DNA of 60,753 bases from an uncultured Lachnospiraceae bacterium (GTDB lineage Bacteria; Bacillota; Clostridia; Lachnospirales; Lachnospiraceae), in NCBI GenBank assembly GCA_944377405.1, contig CALWES010000011.1, positions 1-60,753 on the forward strand, written 5' to 3'. The first letter of the stretch is position 1. Every line of letters starts with the position of its first letter. The notes under the pieces are model-generated. The model was not told where the DNA came from and searched no databases. It saw nothing but the letters and a program-made list of their open reading frames with translations. Below, piece by piece: positions 54,259 through 60,753 of this stretch. The position numbers and the translations under genes were made by a program.

Positions 54259-55054
54259 AGACATTACGATCGGACAATATTATCCCGTGGATTCCCCCAT
54301 CCACAGGCTGGACCCCAGAGTGAAGCTGGCAGGAACCATGGTTTTCCTGATCTCCCTTTTCGTGACCTCCGGGATCGCAGCCTATGTGCTGGCCACCCTG
54401 TGGCTGGGAACCCTCATTTATCTGAGCCGGGTGCCCTTTCGCTTTATTACGAAGGGCCTTAAGGCCATCCTGATCCTGCTGATCATTTCCGTTTCCTTCA
54501 ACCTGTTTCTGACGGAGGGACGTCCCATCTTCCGGATCGGCTTTCTGACCATGACCTGGGAGGGACTGTCCCTGGCGTTTTTCATGGCCGTACGGCTGAT
54601 CTACCTGGTGATCGCATCTTCACTGATGACCCTCACCACCACGCCGAATCAGCTGACGGACGGCCTGGAGAAGGGCCTGGGATTCCTGAAACGGTTTTCC
54701 GTACCGGTCCATGAGATCTCCATGATGATGTCCATCGCCCTGCGTTTCATCCCCATCCTCATTGAGGAGACGGACAAGATCATGAAGGCCCAGACCGCCA
54801 GAGGCGCGGACTTTGAAAGCGGGAACCTGATCCAGCGGGCCAAGTCTATGGTACCCATCCTGGTGCCTCTGTTCCTGTCTGCCTTCCGCAGGGCTTCTGA
54901 CCTGGCCATGGCCATGGAGGCCCGTTGCTATCACGGCGGAGAGGGCAGGACGAAGATGAAGCCTCTTCGTTATGAGAAGCGGGACCGGATCGCCTACGGG
55001 ATCATGGTGATTTATTTTGTACTGATGCTCTGCACCAGATTCCTGCCCTTCTGA
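54251..55054 (+). CDS. ecfT: ECF transporter membrane subunit EcfT
   Basis: A 267-residue membrane subunit with about five to six segments. Starts MLRDITIGQYYPVDSPIHRLDPRVKL, family-typical. The two coupling-helix motifs are TARGADFE and EARCYHG, the second ARG being ARC. It scaffolds the two ATPases and binds S components. Placed between the two ATPase genes, while ecfA1-ecfA2-ecfT is the usual Firmicutes order. Confidence 0.94.
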   Translation: MLRDITIGQYYPVDSPIHRLDPRVKLAGTMVFLISLFVTSGIAAYVLATLWLGTLIYLSRVPFRFITKGLKAILILLIISVSFNLFLTEGRPIFRIGFLTMTWEGLSLAFFMAVRLIYLVIASSLMTLTTTPNQLTDGLEKGLGFLKRFSVPVHEISMMMSIALRFIPILIEETDKIMKAQTARGADFESGNLIQRAKSMVPILVPLFLSAFRRASDLAMAMEARCYHGGEGRTKMKPLRYEKRDRIAYGIMVIYFVLMLCTRFLPF

Positions 55055-55089
55055 GGCAGGATGGGAGGAGCCTTTTGGAGGAAGCTGTT

Positions 55090-55953
55090 TTGAGCATACG
55101 CTGCGAACATCTGACACATATCTACCAGGCGGGTACGGTCATGGAGTCCTATGCCCTCCGGGATATCAGCTTTGAGATCCAGGACGGGGAATTCATCGGC
55201 CTGATCGGCCACACGGGCTCCGGGAAGTCCACCCTGATCCAGCACCTGAACGGCCTGATGCGGCCAAGCTCCGGAACGGTATATTTCAACGGAGAGGATA
55301 TCTTCGGTGCAGGCTATGATCTGCGGGCCCTCCGGGGTAAGGTGGGGCTTGTATTCCAGTATCCCGAGTATCAGCTTTTTGAGACGGATGTCCTTGCGGA
55401 TGTAAAATACGGCCCGAAAAACATGGGACTTTCGGATCAGGAGGCGGAGGAACGGGCAAAGGAAGCCCTGGCTCTGTCCGGCCTTTCCGAGGATTTCTGG
55501 ACCAGGAGCCCCTTTGAGCTTTCCGGTGGACAGAAGCGCAGGGCAGCCATTGCAGGAGTGCTTGCCATGGAGCCCCAGGTGCTGATTCTGGACGAGCCCA
55601 CGGCAGGCCTGGACCCCAGGGGACGGGACGAGATCCTGGAGACCGTGTCCCAGCTTCACAAAAGCAGGCACGTGACCATCATCCTGGTCTCCCACAGTAT
55701 GGAGGACATCGCCCGGTATGCAGACCGGATCCTGGTGCTGAATGAGGGCAACCTCCAGTATTTTGATACGCCGAAGCGGGTCTTCAAGTATTACCGGGAA
55801 CTGGAGAAAATGGGCCTTTCCGCCCCTCAGATCACCTATCTGATGCATGGGCTCAGGGATGAGGGGATCGATGTGGATACCAGTATCGGCACCATTGAGG
55901 AGGCCCGGGAGGAGATCCTACGGATCTACGAGAAAAACAGGATAAAGGACTGA
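55090..55953 (+). CDS. ecfA2: ECF transporter ATPase EcfA (second)
   Basis: A 287-residue ABC ATPase. Walker A GHTGSGKS, FQYPEYQLFE Q-loop, LSGGQKRRAAIAG signature, LILDEPTAGLDP Walker B. I place the start at TTG 55090 because it gives MSIRCEHLTHIYQAGT, the EcfA2 family start, with GGAGGA seven bases upstream; a TTG at 55075 is the alternative. Followed by truA after five bases. Confidence 0.92.
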   Translation: MSIRCEHLTHIYQAGTVMESYALRDISFEIQDGEFIGLIGHTGSGKSTLIQHLNGLMRPSSGTVYFNGEDIFGAGYDLRALRGKVGLVFQYPEYQLFETDVLADVKYGPKNMGLSDQEAEERAKEALALSGLSEDFWTRSPFELSGGQKRRAAIAGVLAMEPQVLILDEPTAGLDPRGRDEILETVSQLHKSRHVTIILVSHSMEDIARYADRILVLNEGNLQYFDTPKRVFKYYRELEKMGLSAPQITYLMHGLRDEGIDVDTSIGTIEEAREEILRIYEKNRIKD

Positions 55954-55958
55954 ATACC

Positions 55959-56831
55959 GTGAGAAGAATCAGACTGACCGTCGCCTATGACGGTACAAAT
56001 TACAGCGGCTGGCAGGCCCAGCCCAACAGTCTTACCATAGAGGAAGTGCTGAACCGGGAGATCTCCGGACTTGTGGGAGAGCCCGTAAGCGTCATCGGCG
56101 CCAGCCGGACGGACGCAGGAGTGCATGCCTGCGGGAATGTGGCGGTCTTTGATACCAACGCCCAGATCCCGGGAGAAAAATTTGCCTATGCCATCAACCA
56201 GCGGCTGCCCCTGGATATCCGGGTGATGAAGTCCGAGGAGTGCGCCCCGGACTGGCACCCCAGGAAGGCGGACTGCACCAAGACCTACGAATACAAGATC
56301 TACAATGAACGGATCTCAAACCCCATGCAGCGGCTTTATTCCCACCATTGTTATTTTCCCCTGAGCCTTGGGGACATGCGGGCGGCGGCGGAATACCTCA
56401 TCGGAGAGCATGATTTCACCAGCTTCGCAAACCCGGATTCTCAGGTGCTGCGGGAAGGGGGCTCCGCCGTAAGGGAGATCTACGACATCGCCATCCTGGT
56501 GGAGCACAGCCGCAGGTACTACCGGGCGGGAGAGCATTTTTCCGTGCCCTCCGTTTCCGGACATTCCTTTGCAGCAAACAGCCCTTTAGGCCAGACAGAG
56601 GAAGAGGAGCAGCACAGAGGCTATTACGGCATGATGACCATCCGGATCAGCGGAAGCGGTTTCCTCTATAACATGGTGCGGATCATCGCCGGGACGCTCC
56701 TTCGGGTGGGGACGGGACTGTATGAGCCGGGATATGTCAAAGAGATCCTTCAGGCGAAGGACCGGCAGCTGGCAGGCCCCACGGCGGAGGCAAAGGGCTT
56801 GAGCCTCATCAAGCTGGACTATAAGGAGTAG
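55959..56831 (+). CDS. truA: tRNA pseudouridine(38-40) synthase TruA
   Basis: A 290-residue enzyme that converts U38-U40 of tRNA anticodon stems to pseudouridine. Catalytic Asp 52 in GASRTDAGVHA; FLYNMVRIIAGTLLRVG near the C terminus. Slightly long because of a Glu-rich loop of about 20 residues near 200-225. GTG start at 55959, five bases after the ecfA2 stop. Confidence 0.95.
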   Translation: MRRIRLTVAYDGTNYSGWQAQPNSLTIEEVLNREISGLVGEPVSVIGASRTDAGVHACGNVAVFDTNAQIPGEKFAYAINQRLPLDIRVMKSEECAPDWHPRKADCTKTYEYKIYNERISNPMQRLYSHHCYFPLSLGDMRAAAEYLIGEHDFTSFANPDSQVLREGGSAVREIYDIAILVEHSRRYYRAGEHFSVPSVSGHSFAANSPLGQTEEEEQHRGYYGMMTIRISGSGFLYNMVRIIAGTLLRVGTGLYEPGYVKEILQAKDRQLAGPTAEAKGLSLIKLDYKE

Positions 56832-56848
56832 GCGGCGAAAGGTTCCGC

Positions 56849-56896
56849 GGAAAGCTCCAGGGGAAGCTCCGGGGGAAGCTCCCGAAGGCTCCCAGG
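56849..56896 (+). repeat. Short 12-bp tandem repeat
   Basis: Four units of 12 bases with core GGAAGCTCC: at 56849, 56861, 56873 and a degenerate one at 56885. It lies just after the truA stop and before the rplM promoter. Function unknown. Confidence 0.6.
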
Positions 56897-56939
56897 TGGC
56901 CGACGGAAAAAAGATTTGCGAAAAAGCCCCTGCGACCTG

Positions 56940-56968
56940 TTGACAGGCAGAGGAGAATTGCATATAAT
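56940..56968 (+). promoter_or_regulatory. Perfect consensus promoter for rplM-rpsI
   Basis: TTGACA (56940-56945), exactly 17 bases, TATAAT (56963-56968). Both boxes match sigma-A consensus at every base, as expected for a ribosomal protein unit. Confidence 0.92.
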
Positions 56969-56974
56969 ATAAAG

Positions 56975-57069
56975 GCTGTTTTAGAAAACAGTAGCAGTAA
57001 GCAGAAAAATGTCTTCACCTTTAGCCCCGGTAGAAGCATTTGGAATGTAAAGTTAATAGGAGGTCAACC
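56975..57069 (+). promoter_or_regulatory. Leader of rplM, possible L13 autoregulatory RNA
   Basis: A 95-base leader beginning with a CTGTTTT-AG-AAAACAG hairpin (56976-56991) followed by GTAGCAGTAAGCAG and ending in AGGAGG. Firmicutes rplM leaders often contain a known L13-binding RNA; position and length fit but I have not checked the consensus. Confidence 0.45.
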
Positions 57070-57498
57070 ATGAACAGTTTTATGGCAACACCGTCAACCA
57101 TCGAAAGAAAATGGTATGTCGTTGACGCAACAGATAAGACCCTGGGACGCCTTGCTTCGGAAGTGGCTAAGGTGTTAAGAGGTAAGCACAAGCCGACCTA
57201 CACTCCTCATATGGATTGCGGCGATTATGTAATCGTTATCAATGCAGAGAAGTTCAAGGTAAGCGGCAAGAAGATGGATGACAAGGTTTATTTCAGCCAT
57301 TCAGACTATGTAGGCGGAGCAAAGTTTGTTACCCTGAAGGAGATGCTTGCAAAGCATCCGGAGCGCGTGATCGAAGGCGCTGTAAAGGGTATGCTTCCGA
57401 AGGGAGCACTTGGAGCAAAGATGTACAAGAAGCTTTTTGTATACGCTGGCCCGGATCACAAGCATGCGGCTCAGAAGCCGGAAACGCTTACATTCTAA
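57070..57498 (+). CDS. rplM: 50S ribosomal protein L13
   Basis: A 142-residue L13, early 50S assembly protein. [28 protein letters not shown] pattern and [11 protein letters not shown] end. ATG at 57070 follows AGGAGG by six bases and begins [15 protein letters not shown]; an ATG at 57040 lies before the ribosome site. Confidence 0.98.
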   Translation: MNSFMATPSTIERKWYVVDATDKTLGRLASEVAKVLRGKHKPTYTPHMDCGDYVIVINAEKFKVSGKKMDDKVYFSHSDYVGGAKFVTLKEMLAKHPERVIEGAVKGMLPKGALGAKMYKKLFVYAGPDHKHAAQKPETLTF

Positions 57499-57518
57499 TC
57501 GGAAGGAGGAAATAACAC

Positions 57519-57911
57519 ATGTCAGCAGCAAGATACTACGGCACAGGCCGCAGAAAGAAATCAATTGCAAGAGTATATGTAATGCCGGGAACAGGCAAGA
57601 TCACCATCAACAAGAAGGACATTGATGAGTACTTCGGCCTGGAGACCCTGAAGGTTATCGTTCGTCAGCCCCTCGTTGCTACCGGCAATGAAGGTAAGAT
57701 GGATGTTACCGTAAACGTTCGCGGCGGCGGAATTTCCGGACAGGCAGGCGCCATCAGACACGGCATTTCCAGAGCACTCCTTCAGGAGGATGCTGAGAAC
57801 AGACCGGTTCTGAAGAAGGAAGGCTACCTTACCCGTGATTCCCGCATGAAGGAGCGTAAAAAGTACGGTCTCAAGAAGGCACGTAAGGCTCCTCAGTTCT
57901 CTAAGAGATAA
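57519..57911 (+). CDS. rpsI: 30S ribosomal protein S9
   Basis: A 130-residue S9 whose C-terminal Lys-Arg tail (KAPQFSKR) touches P-site t[19 protein letters not shown] start. The gene is intact although the integrated element begins right behind it; an element whose att core lies in the 3' end of rpsI would leave the coding sequence restored. Confidence 0.98.
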   Translation: MSAARYYGTGRRKKSIARVYVMPGTGKITINKKDIDEYFGLETLKVIVRQPLVATGNEGKMDVTVNVRGGGISGQAGAIRHGISRALLQEDAENRPVLKKEGYLTRDSRMKERKKYGLKKARKAPQFSKR

Positions 57912-57938
57912 TTCAAAGCGCAAAACAGAGAATTTACA

Positions 57939-57972
57939 AACCCCGAAAACCTTGTGTTTTCGGGGTTTTTTC
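57939..57972 (+). terminator. Strong terminator of rplM-rpsI
   Basis: AACCCCGAAAAC-CTTGT-GTTTTCGGGGTT, a 12-base perfect stem, followed by TTTTC. Confidence 0.93.
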
Positions 57973-58024
57973 AATATAGTTCAACATATAAAGCTATATA
58001 AGACCGCCTGAAATTGTGTGCGGT

Positions 58025-58057
58025 ATGACACATACATGACACACACATGACACAATA
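58025..58057 (+). repeat. Three 11-bp direct repeats, possible integrase arm sites
   Basis: ATGACACATAC, ATGACACACAC and ATGACACAATA follow one another without a gap at 58025, 58036 and 58047. Contiguous 11-bp direct repeats near the integrase end of an element are the usual form of arm-type binding sites for the N-terminal domain of tyrosine integrases. Confidence 0.6.
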
Positions 58058-58065
58058 GAAAATGT

Positions 58066-58100
58066 ATCTTCCGTAAGATTTTTGCAATCTTCCGTAAGAT
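58066..58100. repeat. Duplicated palindrome near the element end
   Basis: ATCTTCCGTAAGAT occurs at 58066-58079 and again at 58087-58100, 21 bp apart (two helical turns). Each copy is itself a near palindrome (ATCTT-CCGT-AAGAT). Likely binding sites for an accessory protein such as an excision factor or the RHH protein encoded next to it. Confidence 0.55.
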
Positions 58101-58126
58101 ACGGGAAGCAAAAGAAAAGAGGGCTG

Positions 58127-58465
58127 TTACACCCCCTTTTCCTTACAGTATTCGATTATCCCGGATCGCACTTCCTTCTTTGTCCGGCAATGGATAATAT
58201 GACCGTCTTTGAAAATAACGTCATATCCATCGTGCATATTACCTTGGATTCCTGAAAGGAATTCCCGGTTCTTGTCTGCAATCTGCATTGTATCAAACAT
58301 TCCTTCTTGATCTTTCCTGATTAAATCCTGAATGTATGCGTTGATAGATAAGCCCTTATCAGCAGCAAGATTTTTGATAACCGTTTTCATCCCTTTTGGG
58401 ACGGCTAATTCAATTCTATCATAGTGTTCTGCCTTGTGCCGGTTCTTATACTCTGTTTTCCCCAT
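58127..58465 (-). CDS. Ribbon-helix-helix (Arc-like) DNA-binding protein
   Basis: A 112-residue protein. The segment YDRIELAVPKGMKTVIKNLA followed by DKGLSINAYIQDLI fits an Arc/MetJ-type ribbon-helix-helix (about 15-50). The second half (GYDVIFKDGHIIHCRTKKEVRS) is a small domain I cannot name. It lies between the integrase and the element end, 12 bases downstream of the integrase gene, where excision or accessory factors are common. AT-rich. Confidence 0.7.
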   Translation of the reverse strand: MGKTEYKNRHKAEHYDRIELAVPKGMKTVIKNLAADKGLSINAYIQDLIRKDQEGMFDTMQIADKNREFLSGIQGNMHDGYDVIFKDGHIIHCRTKKEVRSGIIEYCKEKGV

Positions 58466-58477
58466 ATAAGCACCGCC

Positions 58478-59530
58478 TTAGATTTTGTTGATTGCTTCCA
58501 ACAGTTCCTGAATCTCAAAGTGGGTATATACAACTTCTGTCACTGTCTGCCCCTTATGCCCGACAATCTTTTTAATGATTTTATCCTGAACCCCGGCAAC
58601 CGTCAAAAGGCTAATGCAAGTGTGCCGGGTATCGTGCGGGCGGTGATCCATGCCCATTTGTTCAATTAACGGTGTCCAATAGGAATCGTAATAATTCCGG
58701 TAAACAAAGTGTTTCCCTTCCGGGGTGGAAAGCAGATATTCGCAATCATTCTTGTTCATCCAGTATTCAAAGAGGGGTAAAACCTTATCGGCAATAGGTA
58801 CTTTGCGAATCCCCGCCTTTGTCTTGGATGCGGTTATATCAAACCATTTTTCATTGAGATTCACTTGCGCCTTTTTCAATTCCAGCAATTCCCCAATCCT
58901 TACGCCTGAATAGATCAGCATAAGGACAACAGACACATATTCATTGGAATTGTTCCATTTCCAAACCGTTTGAATTTCTTCTTTGCTGAACGGCTGGCGG
59001 TTTAGGGCGTTGGGATTCTTATCCTGATATTGGTTTATGTCAATATACTTTGCATAATCCTTCCCGCACAGGTCATTTTCCATTGCGAATTTATATAGTT
59101 GGCTGAACAGGGCTTTCAGTTTCCGCAATGTGGGGTAATTTTTTCCACAGGTATCAATGATCCCTTGAAGGTGGGATTTCTTAATATCCACAAAACGCAT
59201 TTTATAGAGCATAGCGCAAAGGCGGTAAGCTGCATTATATCCCTTGATATTGGAATCTGAAATTTTGGGATAATGTTCAGTAGTCCATTTTTCAAATACT
59301 TCTTCAAAGGTGATGGAAGAACTATCCATATCATAGGGGTTTTGGTGAAAATTCCCCAAAGCAATAAGCCCTTCTTCTTTGGTTTCATAATAACCTATGG
59401 TTTTGAATTTCTGTTTATTGATTCCGGTTTCCGTGTCCAGTTCCCAACCGACAGTTACCCTAACACGGTAAGGCTTCCGCCTGTTTCCGGGCAGCTTAGA
59501 CACATTACCGAACCCATTCGGTAAGCGCAT
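58478..59530 (-). CDS. int: Tyrosine recombinase (phage/ICE-type integrase)
   Basis: A 350-residue integrase. AP2-like arm-binding N terminus (about 1-65), core-binding SAM-like domain (about 72-165) and catalytic domain with Arg 211 (SGVRIGEL), Lys 236, His 299 and Arg 302 (PHDTRH), His 325 (VGHKG) and Tyr 335 (VVYTHF), all present. ATG at 59530 follows GAAAGGA and begins MRLPNGFGNVSKL, typical of Tn916/phage-like integrases. It points towards rpsI, whose 3' end is the presumed attachment site. Confidence 0.95.
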   Translation of the reverse strand: MRLPNGFGNVSKLPGNRRKPYRVRVTVGWELDTETGINKQKFKTIGYYETKEEGLIALGNFHQNPYDMDSSSITFEEVFEKWTTEHYPKISDSNIKGYNAAYRLCAMLYKMRFVDIKKSHLQGIIDTCGKNYPTLRKLKALFSQLYKFAMENDLCGKDYAKYIDINQYQDKNPNALNRQPFSKEEIQTVWKWNNSNEYVSVVLMLIYSGVRIGELLELKKAQVNLNEKWFDITASKTKAGIRKVPIADKVLPLFEYWMNKNDCEYLLSTPEGKHFVYRNYYDSYWTPLIEQMGMDHRPHDTRHTCISLLTVAGVQDKIIKKIVGHKGQTVTEVVYTHFEIQELLEAINKI

Positions 59531-59718
59531 TATACCATTCCTTTCTTCATTGATTTCTGAATCATGGAATGGTATAATTTGAATGACCACTTCATGATTC
59601 TTTGCAGGTTTCTTGAATTGGTTGCTTTCGGAATCCCTGACTGTTGCAGCAGCCGGGGATTTCTTTTTATGCCGTTTTCCGTTGCAGCGGGAAGCGGCTT
59701 ATTTTTGTTGTTCAGCAA
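59530..59718 (-). CDS. Possible small basic protein between repressor and integrase
   Basis: A 62-residue frame that starts with TTG inside the end of the repressor gene and whose TAA overlaps the integrase ATG (TAATG). It is very basic (LNNKNKPL start; IMKWSFKLYHSMIQKSMKKG end). Composition fits coding AT-rich DNA, but the start lacks a good ribosome site and there is no homologue I recognise. It could couple integrase translation to the repressor transcript or be chance. Confidence 0.3.
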   Translation of the reverse strand: MLNNKNKPLPAATENGIKRNPRLLQQSGIPKATNSRNLQRIMKWSFKLYHSMIQKSMKKGMV

Positions 59719-60202
59719 CTCTCTTGAAAAATTTACCTTCTATCACGGCAATAGCAAAGGCTTTTGCACTTGATTGAAGATCATTAAATTCCTTTTCCGT
59801 GAAAGTTGCTTCATGCCCATCTTTGGATAGAACAATTTCACATTCATCTGGGACTTGTACCCTTTGGGAAGGATCATCTTCACCTTCCCAATGCCATTTG
59901 ATCACATTTTCTTCTACAGTAAATCCAGCTTGTTTCAATAATTCGCAAAAATGCAAATTTTTACGAATGGTCTTGATTTGATCGGCGTTTTGCCTGTCAT
60001 AATATTCCCACCCCATAAGGCTATCCGGCGAAACATCAAGTGCTTCAGCAAGTTTTCCGATCATTTCAATGTTAGGCTCTCTTTTGCCTTTTTCCCAATA
60101 ATTTAGGCGGGTAGGGGTTATTCCTAACTTTTCGGCTAATTGTTTTTGGGTAAGATTCTTTTTTTCACGGGCGTTGATAAGCCTTTCGGCAAATGATCCC
60201 AA
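59699..60202 (-). CDS. Cro/CI-type (XRE) repressor of the element
   Basis: A protein of 167 residues (170 from GTG 60211). Helix-turn-helix of the XRE family at about 8-55 (NLTQKQLAEKLGITPTRLNYWEKGKREP) and a helical C-terminal part without peptidase motif. I prefer the TTG at 60202, eight bases after AAAGGGGG, over the GTG at 60211 that overlaps it. Transcribed leftward toward the integrase, with two operators in the divergent promoter region, so it probably controls both itself and the rightward genes. Confidence 0.88.
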   Translation of the reverse strand: MGSFAERLINAREKKNLTQKQLAEKLGITPTRLNYWEKGKREPNIEMIGKLAEALDVSPDSLMGWEYYDRQNADQIKTIRKNLHFCELLKQAGFTVEENVIKWHWEGEDDPSQRVQVPDECEIVLSKDGHEATFTEKEFNDLQSSAKAFAIAVIEGKFFKRVAEQQK

Positions 60203-60227
60203 TAAATTCACCCCCTTTCACAAATCT

Positions 60228-60256
60228 ATAATACACCCAAAACGCTAATTTAGCAA
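60228..60256 (-). promoter_or_regulatory. Leftward promoter of the repressor
   Basis: On the minus strand TTGCTA (60251-60256), 17 bases, TATTAT (60228-60233). The -35 overlaps operator site 60244-60254. Confidence 0.65.
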
Positions 60257-60285
60257 TAGAAAAATTCACAAAACGCTAATTTTGC
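60244..60285. promoter_or_regulatory. Two repressor operators
   Basis: GCTAATTTAGC (60244-60254, perfect palindrome) and GCTAATTTTGC (60275-60285, one mismatch), both preceded by AAAAC, start 31 bp apart (about three turns). The first covers the -35 of the leftward promoter, the second abuts the -35 of the rightward promoter. A weaker relative, GCGAAATGCTAAT, is at 60329. Confidence 0.7.
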
Positions 60286-60287
60286 TG

Positions 60288-60316
60288 TTGACAACTTAAC
60301 AAAACGGTGATATTAT
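60288..60316 (+). promoter_or_regulatory. Rightward promoter of the element
   Basis: TTGACA (60288-60293), 17 bases, TATTAT (60311-60316), 47 bases before the start at 60363. It reads into the element's unexplored right part. Confidence 0.75.
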
Positions 60317-60362
60317 AAAATTAAATAAGCGAAATGCTAATCACAAGAAAGGCGGTGTATAG

Positions 60363-60611
60363 GTGACAACCATTAAGGTTCGGCGGGGTATCAATGGCTT
60401 CCGGTATTCAGCTTGTGATGAAAATGGCTATTTCATCGGGAATTTTATGAAACTGGCAGATGTGCGGCAGCACTGGAAGCTTGAAATCAAATGGGGGCAA
60501 GTGGTTCTGATCCGGGAACTGGACAAGCAGCCGGATATGGAAAAGATTGAAGCCACCAAAAAAGCAATAGAACATATTTTGAAATCTTATGCAGGAAGGA
60601 AGAAAAGATGA
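60363..60611 (+). CDS. Small hypothetical protein of the mobile element, 82 aa
   Basis: An 82-residue basic protein starting with GTG ([16 protein letters not shown]) after AAAGGCGG. Central aromatic stretch ([19 protein letters not shown]) and a helical Lys-rich end. First gene of the rightward transcript; its TGA overlaps the next ATG. Such early small genes are often replication, excision or regulatory accessories, but I do not recognise this one. Confidence 0.65.
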   Translation: MTTIKVRRGINGFRYSACDENGYFIGNFMKLADVRQHWKLEIKWGQVVLIRELDKQPDMEKIEATKKAIEHILKSYAGRKKR

Positions 60612-60753
60612 TGTGTAAGGTGATTGATCTTGCAAGTAGAGTAATAAACAGAACAGAAATTCGCTGGAATATAAAGGTTGATTCAAAAGCAGATGAAAAT
60701 TTAGGGATTATGAAAAATCCATCCAATGAACAAGTGATGATCTACATAACCAC
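60608..60753 (+). CDS. Start of an unidentified gene, cut by the window end
   Basis: An open frame begins with ATGATG at 60608, overlapping the preceding stop (ATGA), and is still open at the window end (48 codons: [14 protein letters not shown]... ). No family can be named from this fragment. Confidence 0.5.
   Translation, partial: MMCKVIDLASRVINRTEIRWNIKVDSKADENLGIMKNPSNEQVMIYIT

Noticed and set aside
58025..58100. CRISPR array
   Set aside because: Repeats are 11 bp and contiguous, without spacers, and there are no cas genes.

Overview
The window looks like a chromosomal segment of a fermentative, Gram-positive member of the Clostridia, most probably a Lachnospiraceae-type genome. The signs are a complete Firmicutes S10-spc-alpha ribosomal protein locus followed by ecf-truA-rplM-rpsI, DnaD and DnaI replication loaders, RNase Y, a zinc-type S14, a C4-zinc adenylate kinase, a long S10 and a long L17, YY/GW cell-wall-binding repeat proteins, and sigma-A promoters of the TTGACA-17-TATAAT type. 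The backbone is GC-rich. Both ends (about 1-1450 and 57,980-60,753) are visibly AT-rich and look acquired.

Layout. 1-1450: tail of a surface-polysaccharide type locus with an acyltransferase carrying an eight-G tract in its first codons. 1.5-5.3 kb (minus strand): lipoprotein, histidine kinase, response regulator, then uridine kinase. 5.4-13.6 kb: rarA, a three-repeat lipoprotein, clpB behind a CIRCE/HrcA site, fruK, glycerate kinase and a hemolysin III family membrane protein. 13.6-16.2 kb: a zinc/cadmium efflux operon (free HMA protein, SmtB-type repressor, P1B ATPase). 16.4-17.6 kb: a membrane protein and a YgjP-type metallopeptidase. 17.6-21.1 kb: a DtxR-family repressor divergent from feoA-feoA-feoB and a small Cys-rich Feo protein, with three matching GGTTAG-N6-CTAACC operators. 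21.2-32.6 kb: rny, a class A PBP, murC, a dense DnaA-box cluster, dnaD-dnaI, a long-form PRPP synthetase, an acyltransferase and an rRNA-methylase-like protein. 32.8-35.5 kb: a repeat-built exported protein and two tandem DUF3841-like paralogues.

35.5-51.8 kb is the ribosomal protein superoperon: a structured S10 leader, then rpsJ to secY-adk-map-infA, an internal promoter before rpmJ, then rpsM-rpsK-rpsD-rpoA-rplQ. A second repeat-built exported protein follows. Then come the ECF transporter module in the order ATPase-EcfT-ATPase (its first gene appears leaderless), truA, and rplM-rpsI behind a perfect consensus promoter.

58.0-60.75 kb is the left end of an integrated mobile element placed directly behind rpsI: arm-like direct repeats, an RHH protein, a tyrosine integrase, a Cro/CI-type repressor with two operators between divergent promoters, and the start of the element's rightward genes. 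Its other end lies outside the window.

The observations most worth following are the seven DnaA boxes in front of dnaD-dnaI, the S10 leader with two competing copies of GGCGAC, the three-site Feo regulon, the leaderless ecfA, the G8 tract in the acyltransferase, and the DUF3841 pair. All functions are read from sequence motifs without database searches. Promoter, terminator and RNA-structure calls are by eye.
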